Assembly: GCF_002163625.1 (NCBI RefSeq) | Contig: NZ_CP020892.1 | Coordinates: forward strand, 4,402,001-4,466,000 | Origin: Pseudomonas sp. M30-35 | GTDB lineage: Bacteria > Pseudomonadota > Gammaproteobacteria > Pseudomonadales > Pseudomonadaceae | Direction: 5' to 3' | Length of the DNA: 64,000 bases | Program-made: the position numbers and the translations under genes | Shown here: piece by piece, positions 18,235-28,628 of the stretch | Layout: every line of letters begins with the position of its first letter | Numbering within the stretch: position 1 is the first letter of the stretch | Notes under the pieces: model-generated | What the model saw: only the letters and a program-made list of their open reading frames with translations | Database searches by the model: none | Told to the model about the DNA's origin: nothing

Positions 18235-19887
18235 TCACAGAAACGCGACCACTCGGTTTCGCCCCGCGCGCTTGGCTTGATACAGGGCAGCGTCAGCGAC
18301 ATCGAGCAACTCATCCAGACTGGAACCCTGCATCGGCCAGCATGCAATACCTGCCGACAAGGTCACCTGACGTAAACCACCACGGGTTTCCAACGGCTGC
18401 CCTGCCAGCTGTTTACAGATGATATTCAAGCGCTTAGAAGCCTCTTCAAGATCCGCCCCCGGCAACACGATAAGAAACTCTTCACCGCCGATACGAAACG
18501 CTGCATCCGAACTGCGCACGTTAAGCCGCAGGTTATCAGCCAGCGCTTTAAGCACATCATCGCCCTCAAGGTGGCCATGTTTATCGTTAAGCAGCTTGAA
18601 GTGATCGAGATCTATCAGCGCCAGTGATAATGGTTTTTGCTCACGCTGTACGCGGTCGATCTCCAGCGTAAAAAACTCTTCCAGATAGCGCCGGTTGTAG
18701 AGCCCGGTCAACGGGTCGCAAAGTGCTTGCTCACGCAGCTGTTCGTGCAAATTCGAGATAGTAAGCAACCGCTGCTCACTGACCGCCAGGGCTTCAGCCA
18801 ACTGCAGCTCACTCATATGGCGCTGGGAGACATCACGCAGATAAAGCATTTGCCCCAATAGCGCGACTTCATGGCGCGTGGTGCGTTCGACCGGGCGAAT
18901 GTTCAGCTCGAAATAGCGATTCAATGACGGTAAAGACAGCAACTGATTGGGTTCGCAACCCTGCGCCTGATTAAGCACCTCAGATAACTTTGCCCCTACC
19001 ACTGGCCAATCCTGCAAATAACGCCCCTGCCAATCACGCTCAAGCCCTGAAAGCCTTAGCGCTGACGGATTCGCCTCAACGACTCGCAACTGCGAATCGA
19101 CCACCAACACCGGATCAAACAGCGCCTCAAGTAATAAATTGCGTGCAACCGGCAACAGGTCAAACAGGCGCACCCCAACAATTAGCCAGGCAAAGGCCAT
19201 CAGGGTGAACGCGAAACTGAATGGCGTCGGGTCAAAACCAAAAAGCGACATCCCCAGAAACACGTGGCTGGCGTTTGTCGCCCAAGGCACCAAAGTGAGC
19301 AATAAAAAAGCCAGGTAGTGACGTCGATAAAGGCCATTACTGTTGAGCACCGCACGGATGACAATGCCGGAGCAGAACGCCATGCAAAGATAACCGTAAG
19401 CTGTGGCCAGATAATAAACGCTGCCATGCACGTACTTGATTGGCGAACCGAACTCACTGCTGAACGGCGCTGTTTGCTCGACGTACATCAAGTGATGCCA
19501 CGGATTAGTCAGCGCCAAAGCCCAGCACAGAGTGGGCACCAGAGTGAGCACCAACAGCAGCCGATTGCTCAGGCGTTGATGATTACTGTAAATGTACTGC
19601 CAGAGAAACACCGCCCAGAACGTCGGCGTCATGAGAATTCCGGGCCAGGCCATACTCGCCCAAAACATTTTGCACTCAGCGCCTTGCGCAGCCATCTCAA
19701 GGCTTGCTGCAAACATCCACCAGAGGCTGGCCAAGTGCAGCCAGATAAAACTGCTCTGCCCTGGGAAGTAGCGCTGCTGCGAAACCCAGCGTGACAGCAA
19801 GATCACCCCGAAGCACACAACACTGGTGATCAACAACTGCACAGAAAAAGACCAGTCAGACTGGTTACATGAGCTGAAAAGACTCAA
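18235..19887 (-). CDS. Membrane diguanylate cyclase (7TM-PAS-GGDEF)
   Basis: The protein has an N-terminal seven-helix membrane module of the 7TMR-HisK_N type (about residues 15-220), a PAS domain with LRVVEANPSALRLSGLERD, a short coiled coil, and a GGDEF domain. The active site is RIGGEEF, and an RSSD product-inhibition site lies five residues before it, so it should make cyclic-di-GMP. No ATG start fits: the TTG at 19885-19887 has GGGAG upstream and gives about 550 residues; an earlier TTG at 19941 is also open. c-di-GMP may influence surface attachment, relevant to the adhesins downstream, but no direct link is visible. Confidence 0.88.
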   Translation of the reverse strand: MSLFSSCNQSDWSFSVQLLITSVVCFGVILLSRWVSQQRYFPGQSSFIWLHLASLWWMFAASLEMAAQGAECKMFWASMAWPGILMTPTFWAVFLWQYIYSNHQRLSNRLLLVLTLVPTLCWALALTNPWHHLMYVEQTAPFSSEFGSPIKYVHGSVYYLATAYGYLCMAFCSGIVIRAVLNSNGLYRRHYLAFLLLTLVPWATNASHVFLGMSLFGFDPTPFSFAFTLMAFAWLIVGVRLFDLLPVARNLLLEALFDPVLVVDSQLRVVEANPSALRLSGLERDWQGRYLQDWPVVGAKLSEVLNQAQGCEPNQLLSLPSLNRYFELNIRPVERTTRHEVALLGQMLYLRDVSQRHMSELQLAEALAVSEQRLLTISNLHEQLREQALCDPLTGLYNRRYLEEFFTLEIDRVQREQKPLSLALIDLDHFKLLNDKHGHLEGDDVLKALADNLRLNVRSSDAAFRIGGEEFLIVLPGADLEEASKRLNIICKQLAGQPLETRGGLRQVTLSAGIACWPMQGSSLDELLDVADAALYQAKRAGRNRVVAFL

Positions 19888-19941
19888 CGGTGCGCACTCC
19901 CAAGAGCCGGCCACGCACCGATAAACGTGCAATGAGAACAA

Positions 19942-20247
19942 TTACGGCTAAAGACCGAGCATGCCCCACAACCGAAGATGCACAAAAGATCACCCTGAGC
20001 TAAACCAGAAGAAAATGTGGGCTACTGCTAGCCGTAAAATACTGCCTATCGCCTAGTTCAAAATCGCGCAGCAAACCGCTGAAACGCAATGCTGGGCGCA
20101 GTTTAGCAGCTAGATTAAACACCAACACGGCAGGCGCTGCTAAACTTGCACAAGACGATAATCAACCGGTCAGCAGATGTTACTTCACAAAACTGCTGAC
20201 ATCGCTATTATCGCCCGCCGCAACTCCCTCCTACGCTTAGCAGACCA
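19942..20247. other. Divergent intergenic region
   Basis: About 300 bases between the divergent diguanylate cyclase and YkgJ genes. It must hold both promoters, but I see no convincing boxes, operator palindromes or RNA gene. Confidence 0.4.
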
Positions 20248-20652
20248 ATGAAAAACAACCTGATTGCCGCCGCCGAAATCGACCGCCTGGATACTTGGGC
20301 CAAATACACCAGTGACATGTGCCACAGCTGCAACTCCAGCTGCTGCCAACTGCCCGTCGAGGTGCGCCTCAATGACCTGATTCGCATGGGTGTGGCTGAT
20401 GAGTTTGAAAAAGGCGACCCGCCACGAAACGTCGCTAAGCGCTTGCAAAAAGAAGGCATTATTGAACGCTTCAACCAGAAATCAGGCATCTTCACCCTGA
20501 CACGCCTGTCAAATAATGACTGCATGTACCTGGATCGCAAATCGCGCCTGTGCACCATCTATGATGTGCGCCCGGAGACCTGCCGTAATCACCCTAAAAT
20601 TGGCCCGCGCCCCGGTTACTGCGCCTATATCCCCAAGTATCACAAAACCTGA
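20248..20652 (+). CDS. YkgJ-family cysteine cluster protein
   Basis: A 134-residue cytoplasmic protein with the cluster CHSCNSSCCQLPVEV near residue 25, and later CMYLDRKSRLCTIYDVRP followed by ETCRNHP. These are the eight or so conserved Cys of the YkgJ/zinc- or iron-chelating family (CxxCxxxCC and C-x-C-TIYxxRPxxCR). The role is unknown; metal binding is inferred from the Cys set. It is the last core gene before the accessory island. Confidence 0.9.
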   Translation: MKNNLIAAAEIDRLDTWAKYTSDMCHSCNSSCCQLPVEVRLNDLIRMGVADEFEKGDPPRNVAKRLQKEGIIERFNQKSGIFTLTRLSNNDCMYLDRKSRLCTIYDVRPETCRNHPKIGPRPGYCAYIPKYHKT

Positions 20653-20727
20653 AGGGTAGCTCGTGGTACTGCAGCAATAGCAGGCCACCACAATTGAGTG
20701 GCGTCGCATCAACAGCGAGCGCACTCA

Positions 20728-20990
20728 GTCGGCCATCGGGCCCTTCTGGTATTCCAGTCGCTGCATGTAAACCCTAGAGTACTGAGCCAACAGGCGTCTG
20801 AGGTTCTTATCGCCGTGCTTGCTGATCCCCAATAGATTGGCTTTACCGCCTGTGCTGTCTGGACACCAAGCCAACAGACGCCGCAAAGTCACGACTGCAT
20901 CCGTACGGCTTGCCATCGCCCATTTCCACCGCGAGCAGGCTGATGCCAAACTCCAGCAGAAATGGCAAGCTGACAATAGTCTCACCTGAT
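20728..20990 (-). pseudogene. IS110-family transposase 3' remnant
   Basis: On the minus strand this decodes, over two frames, as the C-terminal Transposase_20 part of an IS110 transposase. One frame gives RDFAASVGLVSRQH, and after a frameshift the other gives STGGKANLLGISKHGDKNLR and LEYQKGPMAD. The joined reading matches the family's block with GL(V)PRQ...GG...LLGISKRGD. It is a different element from the one at 26079. It marks the left end of the accessory island. Confidence 0.8.
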
Positions 20991-21200
20991 GTTCTGGCTG
21001 GCAAAGCGATTTGGGACGGGAAACAGGCGGTATACTGGGTTACAGCATCAAAGATGGTAAATAAGATCGATCAGCCGAAGGGGTGATCTGATAAAAGCTG
21101 GTGAATACCCTGGAAGTGCCCTGATTCATTCCTATGGACTGGTAACCGTTCTGGCAAAACTCTGAAATAACATCCGGGCCTTCTGCTTTTCAACCGCGTA

Positions 21201-21234
21201 AAAAAATGCCGGTCACTTATGTGACCGGCATTTT
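21201..21234 (-). terminator. Rho-independent terminator of adhesin A
   Basis: A 14-bp perfect stem (21203-21216 with 21221-21234, core ATGCCGGTCAC) has a 4-base loop. On the minus strand it is followed by six Ts, and it lies 28 bp after the stop codon of the large adhesin gene. Confidence 0.9.
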
Positions 21235-21261
21235 GCTTTTTACAGCAGACTGCTCTGCATG

Positions 21262-24200
21262 TTACGACGCGGCCTGAAGCTCCAGACCTTGCTGTACCAG
21301 CAGTTCAGTGTTGCTGCCCGCAACCGTGTAGACATCATACGTCATGCCACCACTGGTTACCGAGCCCTGCTGTGCCAGGCTGCTTTCCGTCACACCTGTC
21401 AGTTCAACGTGCTCACCTGCTTCACCCGTCACCGCGAACTGCGCACTGCCGTCGTTGATGAACAGGTTCTGCTCTGCTTGGCTTATTACATCGTCCAAGG
21501 ACAGCGTCAGTTTACCTTCCGCAGACTCATGCACATTGACCGAAGCCTGTGCCGCATCAGCTACTTGGGACAACAACGCAACATCTGCCGCATCCTGCAC
21601 ATCCATACCGGCCAGAGAATAGCTCACCGGAGCCGGAACTTCTGCACCCTGAACCTGTGTATCACCCCAAGAGAAGTTATCCACACGGATCAGGGAGTCA
21701 CCGCTTTCCGGGCCGACGTTGATGGTGACATACGAGATGAACTCACCTTCAGGGGCTGTCCACGCGACGGTATTCACTTCTTTGCCTTCTGAAGCTGGAA
21801 GTTCCAGCCTGTTCAGCTCGTTACCGTCTGCATCGTAGTAATGCACAAAGCCACCCGCACCGGAGACCGCTGATGTGTCAAAGCTCACGGTATTGGTCAC
21901 ACCACCGAAGTCCAGACGGGTCACAGAGTCTGCCAGTAAGGCCAGCGCCTGCGTGCCGTATGATTCCGGTGCAAAGAACACGATACCTTTGCTGGTGATT
22001 TCGTTCAGATACGACCCTGCGTCACGACCACTGTCGAGGCTGGTCAGCACTAGACCGGAGGCCAACACCAGTGGCTCACCGACGATTAGTGCTGCTTTTG
22101 CTGCCGTTTCAAAGTTGTCGCTGCCCTCTGTTACCACAGAGAACTCGATCGGCGTGCTTGGTGCGCTTTCACCACCGGTTACCGGATCCACCACCACGGT
22201 GTCAATGGAGTGTGAACCGCCATCCAGCGGTGTCTCCGGTGTGAAGCTCCAAGTGCCATCAGGCTCTACCACCACAGAACCAATGGCTTCGCCATTATCG
22301 TTGATGATGACAGTGCTACCCGGCTCGGCATTACCGTCAATGGTCGGGGAGGTGTCATCAGTAGAACCGCCCGGAACAATCACACCTTTTTCCGCGCCCG
22401 CATCATCGTTAATAACGATGTCGGTCGCGGCATCAGGTACCGCTGCCGCGATGGTGAAATCAAAAGCCGCAGACGGCTCACTGCTGTTGCCGGCCGGGTC
22501 GGTGGCAACCAAGGTGATTGAATGCGCACCGTCAGCCATGGCTTCCGTCGGGGTGAACTCCCAGCTGCCGTCAGCTTTAACGACTGCAGAACCCAGTGCC
22601 ACACCGCCATCGAGGATGGTGATGATGTCATTCGCGGTCTGGTTCTTACCGGAGAAGGTTGGCAGGTTATCGTCAGTCACGCCGTTCTGCTCAACAGCGC
22701 CGACCAGCGGACCGAAATCATCGGTAACCAACAGGTTGTCCGGCACGGTGACGTCAATCACGGCCGGCGGTGCGGTGTCGATGGTGAAGTCAAAGGCTGC
22801 AGACGGCTCACTGCTGTTGCCCGCCGGATCGGTGGCAACCAAGGTGATTGAATGCGCACCGTCAGCCATGGCTTCCGTCGGGGTGAACTCCCAGCTGCCG
22901 TCAGCTTTAACGACTGCAGAACCCAGTGCCACACCGCCATCGAGGATGGTGATGATGTCGCCTGTGGTCTGGTTCTTACCAGAGAAGGTTGGCAGGTTAT
23001 CGTCAGTCACGCCGTTCTGCTCAACAGCGCCGACCAGCGGACCGACATCATCGGTAACCAGCAGGTTGTCCGGCACAGTGACGTCAATCACGGCCGGCGG
23101 TGCGGTGTCGATGGTGAAGTCAAAGGCTGCAGACGGCTCACTGCTGTTGCCCACTGGATCAGTGGCAACCAGGGTGATTGAATGCGCACCGTCAGCCATG
23201 GCTTCCGTCGGGGTGAACTCCCAGCTGCCGTCAGCTTTAACGACTGCAGTACCCAGCGCCACACCGCCATCGAGGATGGTGATGATGTCGCCTGCGGTCT
23301 GGTTCTTACCGGAGAAGGTTGGCAGGTTATCGTCAGTCACGCCGTTCTGCTCAACAGCGCCGACCTGCGTACCGACATCATCGGTAACCAACAGGTTGTC
23401 CGGCACGGTGACGTCAATCACGGCCGGCGGAGTGGTGTCAACGGTAAAATCGATCGAATTAGATGGCTCGCTCATATTACCGGCACTGTCCTTGACTATG
23501 GTCGAGAAGCTGTGCTCGCCATCGGGCAGCGGAGTAGCCGGCGTGAAGCTCCATTGACCACTGTCATTAGCCACAACCGAGCCAATTGCCTTGCCGTTGT
23601 CGCTGATAATTACAATAGCGCCAGGTTCAGCATCACCGGTATAAGTTGGCGTTGCATCATCTGTTGTATCGCCACTGGCGATCGGACCGACATGATCGCC
23701 CTGATTATCGTCCAACTGCTGGTTAATCGCAGTATCAGGCGGCGTGACATCATCCATATTGCTGCGGACAATCGTGATTACATAACCATCGCTGGTACTG
23801 GTATTACCTGCAGCATCGGTAGAAATCACATTAAACGTCCGGGTACCAGTAGTGTATTGACCCGGCAGGTTTGCTGTTGCCTGGTATTCCCAGAGACCAT
23901 TTTCATCAGCAACTACTGAACCAATGACATGCTTATAACCATTTGCACCCGTAACACGGATAACAACAGTGCTGTTGGCCTCTGCTGTGCCACTCAGCAA
24001 TGGCCTGCTGTCATCAGATACACCGCGATGTACAACATTGCCTGTTGTCAGCCCTACGTCATCTTCAACCCCGGTAATGACTGGCTTTTCAATCACGGTA
24101 TCCAGGTTCAGATTGAAATCACCTGAATGAGCCGACTCGCTGGTACCGTCGGTCGTTGTGGCAGATATAAAGTGTGGACCTTCGCCACTCAGTGGTGATT

Positions 24201-25443
24201 CCGGGGTAAATGTCCAGACGCCATTTTCATTTGTCAGCGCTGAACCTAACAGGGTGTCGCCATCATAAATATTAACCACCGCGTTTGCATCAGCCGTACC
24301 ATTGATGGTTGGAAGATCATCGTTGGTTGGTTGTTCCTCAGCTAATGGCCCTTGGACACTACCGGTATTATCAACAACCGATGTAATGATCGGTGCCGGT
24401 ACGTCAAAACCAGTATTGAAGACAAATGGCAGGGCAACAATGGCAGCACCTGAACCCGGATCAGTCAGTATCACCTGAATGTTGTACTGCGCATTGTCTT
24501 CCAGACCTGTGATATCAAACGTCCAGCGACCGGTGTCGTCAACCAGTGTTGTCCCCAGGAAAAGCGTGTTTGCCCAGACTTTCAGCACCAGACCTTCACC
24601 ACCAAATACTGTACCTTCAATGGTCGGAGCCAGATCGTCAGTCACACCATTGTTACCGGTGTTGCCCTGATGAACGCCAACGTCATCAACCAGATGGTCA
24701 ATAACAATCAGATCTTCATTGCCGGTGTGCGGCAGTGAGTCGGACGGTGTTGCGTCTGCTGATAATGTAAAGCTGAACGGCAGTGCAATGAAAATATCGG
24801 AGCCACCCGGATCTTTCAGCAGGGTCTGGAACGTATAGTTTGTATCGTAGGCAAACTGGCCTTCTGCAGGGGTGAAAAACCATGAGCCATCGTCTGCCAC
24901 AACAACCGATCCCATCTCCACGGTGTTAGCATAAATGGTTAATACCAGCCCACCACCGTTAATGACCATGCCTTGCAGCGTAGGTGTCAGGTCATCCGTC
25001 CCGCCATTATTGGGAATTTCACCCTGATCAATACCAAAATCATCGTTGACACTCACATTGCTGATGTAACCATCAGACCATGGAAGATAAGGGGGTTCCG
25101 CAAGCAGGGATACAGAAACCGGCGTCTCCTGAACATCAGCCACGTTCAACGTCTGAACAATATTATTGGTTGCTGGCACAGTCAGTAACGCAGGTGAGTT
25201 GTAGTAGTCAGCAATGATCGCAGAAGGCGTAACAGAGGCCTCTGTATGAATACGCAGATCATTGTTATGACGGCTGAGAGAGACACCGTCGGTGATTTGA
25301 TTACCGGATTCATTTTCAAGTAAATAACGACCATCCTGAATGGCCGGAACAGCAATAATGTCTTCTGCAGAAGTCACTTCGCTCAGGTTGAATACCTGTG
25401 GAGCCTGACTTTCATCCCAGTTAATAACTGTAATCTTATTCAT
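21262..25443 (-). CDS. Adhesin A: large Ig-like-repeat type I secreted adhesin
   Basis: A 1393-residue acidic protein without a Sec signal. Residues 1-95 form a prefix with DGRYLLENESGN, NDLRIHTEA and IIADYYNSP, matching adhesin B and BapA-type prefixes, but no hydrophobic anchor follows. From about 120 to 1100 there are tandem Ig-like modules with the pattern DDVG..G...NGVTDD..P...G, DNG..IGS..A...GSW.FTP, DG.HS, and a final IDT. Three modules (nt 22442-23431) are near-identical 110-residue copies. Residues about 1104-1264 are a separate beta-rich domain with FGGVTNTVSFD and WTAPEG. The last 85 residues (LSLDDVISQAEQNLFINDG to LVQQGLELQ) match the other three adhesins and are the likely secretion signal. 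No RTX nonapeptides are seen. The start at 25443 follows GGGAA; a few codons more are possible. Confidence 0.88.
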   Translation of the reverse strand: MNKITVINWDESQAPQVFNLSEVTSAEDIIAVPAIQDGRYLLENESGNQITDGVSLSRHNNDLRIHTEASVTPSAIIADYYNSPALLTVPATNNIVQTLNVADVQETPVSVSLLAEPPYLPWSDGYISNVSVNDDFGIDQGEIPNNGGTDDLTPTLQGMVINGGGLVLTIYANTVEMGSVVVADDGSWFFTPAEGQFAYDTNYTFQTLLKDPGGSDIFIALPFSFTLSADATPSDSLPHTGNEDLIVIDHLVDDVGVHQGNTGNNGVTDDLAPTIEGTVFGGEGLVLKVWANTLFLGTTLVDDTGRWTFDITGLEDNAQYNIQVILTDPGSGAAIVALPFVFNTGFDVPAPIITSVVDNTGSVQGPLAEEQPTNDDLPTINGTADANAVVNIYDGDTLLGSALTNENGVWTFTPESPLSGEGPHFISATTTDGTSESAHSGDFNLNLDTVIEKPVITGVEDDVGLTTGNVVHRGVSDDSRPLLSGTAEANSTVVIRVTGANGYKHVIGSVVADENGLWEYQATANLPGQYTTGTRTFNVISTDAAGNTSTSDGYVITIVRSNMDDVTPPDTAINQQLDDNQGDHVGPIASGDTTDDATPTYTGDAEPGAIVIISDNGKAIGSVVANDSGQWSFTPATPLPDGEHSFSTIVKDSAGNMSEPSNSIDFTVDTTPPAVIDVTVPDNLLVTDDVGTQVGAVEQNGVTDDNLPTFSGKNQTAGDIITILDGGVALGTAVVKADGSWEFTPTEAMADGAHSITLVATDPVGNSSEPSAAFDFTIDTAPPAVIDVTVPDNLLVTDDVGPLVGAVEQNGVTDDNLPTFSGKNQTTGDIITILDGGVALGSAVVKADGSWEFTPTEAMADGAHSITLVATDPAGNSSEPSAAFDFTIDTAPPAVIDVTVPDNLLVTDDFGPLVGAVEQNGVTDDNLPTFSGKNQTANDIITILDGGVALGSAVVKADGSWEFTPTEAMADGAHSITLVATDPAGNSSEPSAAFDFTIAAAVPDAATDIVINDDAGAEKGVIVPGGSTDDTSPTIDGNAEPGSTVIINDNGEAIGSVVVEPDGTWSFTPETPLDGGSHSIDTVVVDPVTGGESAPSTPIEFSVVTEGSDNFETAAKAALIVGEPLVLASGLVLTSLDSGRDAGSYLNEITSKGIVFFAPESYGTQALALLADSVTRLDFGGVTNTVSFDTSAVSGAGGFVHYYDADGNELNRLELPASEGKEVNTVAWTAPEGEFISYVTINVGPESGDSLIRVDNFSWGDTQVQGAEVPAPVSYSLAGMDVQDAADVALLSQVADAAQASVNVHESAEGKLTLSLDDVISQAEQNLFINDGSAQFAVTGEAGEHVELTGVTESSLAQQGSVTSGGMTYDVYTVAGSNTELLVQQGLELQAAS
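22442..23431 (-). repeat. Three tandem 330-bp repeats inside adhesin A
   Basis: Three near-identical 330-bp units in phase with the reading frame, each encoding one Ig-like module of 110 residues (VTVPDNLLVTDD...TDDNLPTFSGKNQT). They differ by only a handful of bases, so they were copied recently and may change number by recombination. Confidence 0.9.
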
Positions 25444-26078
25444 ACGATTCCCATTATCCATATAAGCCGCAGAAAGTGGCGGGAAATCAGAGTATCGTCA
25501 TGAACCGTGACTAATAAACCATAAATTTTAGAATAAAGAATATGGAAAAACAAAAAACAACGGCACTCCCTGACACTCCCCTGCTGGATCAAGGGGATTA
25601 ACGAAAGCCATCATTTAATTTCATAAATTAATTTGAGCTTTTTTGTTTTTTTAAAGCAGAGAGAGATCAACAAGTCCTTGGACCAGAGCCATCCCCATGT
25701 AACACCCCGGCAACTTTTAGTTCCTGAGAACACAACCTAAACATTGTTTTTATTTTTACCGATTGATTTGTGAACTCTATACTTAGCCGGACTCATTAGT
25801 AACTATCATGAAGAACAAACGCCGCAATTAATAAACAAAACAACACCACAAGCTAAATAGCAACATGCTTACCCAAACATCATCAAACACCCCACCACTA
25901 ATATAAACAAACTGAGAATCCTCCATACCACCTGAATGCATATAGCAAGAAAACAACACAACTGATGCCATCAAGGATAAACACCACGTAATGTTAATCT
26001 TTAATTCACCGCAAGTTAAATCAGTAGACGTTATGATCCACCCTTGTATCTCAACTACTGCTTATTTTAGAGCGATAG
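25444..26078. other. AT-rich region upstream of adhesin A
   Basis: About 635 bases of AT-rich sequence between adhesin A and the IS110 transposase. It should hold the adhesin A promoter on the minus strand and the left end of the IS element. I find no clear promoter pair or RNA gene. Confidence 0.4.
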
Positions 26079-27056
26079 TTCCCGATTGATCCTCAAGGGA
26101 TCGACATAGCCAAACACACCTTCGATATCGCCACTCTGCAAGACAACGGCAAGTACCGCACCAAAGCCAAGCTGAGTAATAACGCTGCGGGCTTTGAGGT
26201 CTTTCGGCAGTGGTTGCTTAAGCACGCTGAAGCCGATGCCTGGGTCGTAATGGAGGCCACTGGCATCTATCACGAAGCTTTGGCTGAGTGGCTGTTTAAG
26301 CTGGGTTACCGTGTTTGCGTCCTTAACCCCGCACAAATGGCCTATTACGCTCGCAGCCAGCTGCAGCGGGTAAAGACGGATAAAGTCGATGCCAAACTTA
26401 TCGCTGACTATGGCGCCAGGCATCAGCCTGAACTCCGTGCCTGGCAACCTGAGCAGCCTTCTATTCGCCGCTTGAAAGCATTGGTGCGTCGTTTGAAGGA
26501 CTTGCAGGAACTCGAACAAATCGAGCAAAACCGTCTAGATGTAACAAGCGAGCAGAAGGTCAGGACGTCAATTGAATCGGTGCTTGAGCACTTGCGTCAA
26601 CAAATCGATGAAACGCTAAAGGCGATCAAACAGCACTTCGATGACAACGACGATCTACGCGGCCAGCGAGACCTGCTAACCAGTATCGACGGTATCGCAG
26701 ACAGAACAGCAGCGCTTGTACTGGCGGAGTTGGGCGATATCGAACGCTTCGAAAGTAGCCGTGCGATCACGGCCTTTGCCGGACTTAATCCCAGGTTACA
26801 AGAATCAGGAATGCTCAAAGGACATGTGCAGATATCGCGCATGAGTTCAGCCAGGTTACGCGCCAGGCTTTATATGCCAGGTATCGTATCCATCACTCGT
26901 AACCCCGCTATTCGGGTACTGACTGAGCGAATGAGAGCCAATGGCAAAACGGGTAAACAGATTATCTGCGCAGCTATGTGCAAGCTGCTCTGCATTGCCT
27001 ACGGAGTACTAATATCCGGAAAACCATTTGATCCTCATCTCGCTATTGCAAGATGA
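26079..27056 (+). mobile_element. IS110-family insertion sequence, transposase reading frame
   Basis: The frame is open from 26079 to 27056 (about 325 codons). It encodes the DEDD-type N-terminal domain (GIDIAKHTFDIATLQDNGKY, VVMEATGIYHEAL, KTDKVDAKLIADY) and the C-terminal Transposase_20 domain (LTSIDGIADRTAALVLAELG, AFAGLNPRLQESG) with the Ser region ISRMSSARLRARLYMPG. Catalytic acidic residues are present. There is no ATG at the expected start; an ATT at 26085 or a later TTG (26214) would be needed, so expression may be poor. IS110 elements lack classic terminal repeats, and I could not fix the ends. Confidence 0.88.
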
Positions 27057-27369
27057 TAGTCAAGACAGTATCTAAAATTAACAGAGCGAGCATCCATATC
27101 AAGACAAAACTCCTCTATTGCGAGACTTAAACAAGCATACTACTTCACTACAAACAACAAATAACCCAGCAACAAGAGAACACTGCTGGAAATAGCAGAG
27201 GCTACGCCAGAACAGTTCTGGCGCAGCAGTTAAAGCAATAGATATCGCATGAGCAATTTAATCACAATACGGCTTAACCTCTTCTCCATAAACAAAAGAA
27301 GTGGCCATGGCTCACCGTCCAAGAGTTCAGTTGCAGATCACACCGGCATAGCCCGTCCTGGTTTCACGC

Positions 27370-27540
27370 TGTGAAAAGCTGGTTTGCAAAACTGGAAGGG
27401 CGAGCGCTGTACCGGGGTATCCTCAGATATAAAGGCAACTGTCTGCCAATATATCGAGGCCCACAATGAGTTTTCAGCCAAGCCGCTTAAATTCCGCATA
27501 CAGTTGAAGCCATTATCAGTTCGACACAAGCCGAAGCTGA
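27370..27540 (+). pseudogene. IS630-family transposase 3' remnant
   Basis: Pieces of an IS630-type DDE transposase C-terminus are spread over three frames: WFAKLEGRALYRG, then ATVCQYIEAHNEFSAKP, then TVEAIISS. The order fits the family's end block (WF..LERRALYRG, I..FI.AHNE...KPF, W.KT.E.II.S). Frameshifts make it non-functional. The surrounding 27057-27369 and 27541-27660 hold no supported gene. Confidence 0.7.
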
Positions 27541-27660
27541 ACGTGACACGAATAAATTAATGAATTAACCGCTCAGGCCAGGCCGCTAGCGGGAAGAGGC
27601 TACAGACAACAAAGCCACCATTAAGGTGACTTTGAAAGTTTGGCATCAGTAAGTAGCACC

Positions 27661-28359
27661 CTACTCATTTGAATTCTGAAGCATGAATCGATAGATTAGC
27701 CCACCGAGAATGCCGCCGATAATCGGCATTACCCAGAATAACCATAACTGTTGCAATGCCCAAGTACCCTGGAATATCGCAACGGCTGTACTGCGCGCAG
27801 GATTGACAGAGGTATTAGTTACGGGAATGCTGATCAAATGAATTAGCGTTAATCCAAGACCAATCGCAATCGGAGCACACGCTGCAGGTGCTCGTGAATC
27901 CGTGGCCCCCATAATGATCAGCAAGAAGAAGCAGGTTAATGTGATTTCCGCTATGATTGCTGCGGTCATTGAATATTGGCCTGGAGAATGTTCTCCAAAC
28001 CCATTCGCGGCAAATCCACTGTCGACAACATTAAAACCAACTTGCCCACTGGCAACCCAGTATAGAGTCATTGCTGCGGCGATCCCGCCAGCTACTTGAG
28101 CGATGATATAGAAAGGCACAATTTTGAAAGAAACTCGCCCTCCAAACCATAAACCTAAAGTGACGGCGGGATTGAAATGACCACCAGATATATGCCCTAC
28201 AGCATAGGCCATTGTCATTACAGTAAAGCCGAAAGCCAGAGATACGCCAATAAAGCCAATACCGCTAACAGGGAAGTTCGCCGCAAGAACTGCGCTTCCA
28301 CAGCCGCCAAAGACTAACCAAAAAGTCCCAAAGAACTCGGCATATAATTTTCGATTCAT
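27661..28359 (-). CDS. aqpZ: Aquaporin Z-type water channel
   Basis: The 232-residue inner-membrane protein has six hydrophobic helices and both pore loops, HFNPAVTLG and SVNPARSTA. The helix 1 motif is [20 protein letters not shown]. These residues mark a water-selective aquaporin rather than a glycerol facilitator, whose second motif would carry a D after NPAR. The start at 28359 follows AGGTG at a 6-base distance. It lies 20 bp after a GlsB-like gene on the same strand, within the accessory island next to IS remnants. Confidence 0.93.
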   Translation of the reverse strand: MNRKLYAEFFGTFWLVFGGCGSAVLAANFPVSGIGFIGVSLAFGFTVMTMAYAVGHISGGHFNPAVTLGLWFGGRVSFKIVPFYIIAQVAGGIAAAMTLYWVASGQVGFNVVDSGFAANGFGEHSPGQYSMTAAIIAEITLTCFFLLIIMGATDSRAPAACAPIAIGLGLTLIHLISIPVTNTSVNPARSTAVAIFQGTWALQQLWLFWVMPIIGGILGGLIYRFMLQNSNE

Positions 28360-28379
28360 AAAAAACACCTGATAATATT

Positions 28380-28628
28380 TTATTTACATAGCTTACGATA
28401 TAGAAACAGAACGATCAGCGCTCCGACAACAGCGACAATCATACTTGGAATATTAAACCCAGAAATACTGCCAATGCCTACAAGTGAGGCTAAACAACCA
28501 CCAACAACTGCGCCAACAATACCAAGCACTGTAGTCATAATAAATCCACCCCCACCTTCACCCGGCGCGATGAATTTAGCGACAATACCAGCGATCAAAC
28601 CAAACACTACCCATAACAAAACGTCCAT
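28380..28628 (-). CDS. GlsB/YeaQ/YmgE family membrane protein
   Basis: An 82-residue, three-helix membrane protein with the family signature [14 protein letters not shown], then [20 protein letters not shown] and a final short helix. These transglycosylase-associated or stress-response membrane proteins have unclear function. The start at 28628 has GGAG 7 bases upstream. It is immediately upstream of aqpZ, probably co-transcribed; both would fit osmotic stress. Confidence 0.9.
   Translation of the reverse strand: MDVLLWVVFGLIAGIVAKFIAPGEGGGGFIMTTVLGIVGAVVGGCLASLVGIGSISGFNIPSMIVAVVGALIVLFLYRKLCK

Noticed and set aside
20000..21261. A tRNA or attachment site at the island's left edge
   Set aside because: No tRNA cloverleaf or direct repeat shared with the right edge could be seen.
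21875..23557. A 560-codon open frame opposite adhesin A
   Set aside because: The frame follows the 330-bp repeats on the complementary strand, with Ser/Thr/Val-rich low-complexity content caused by the repeats.
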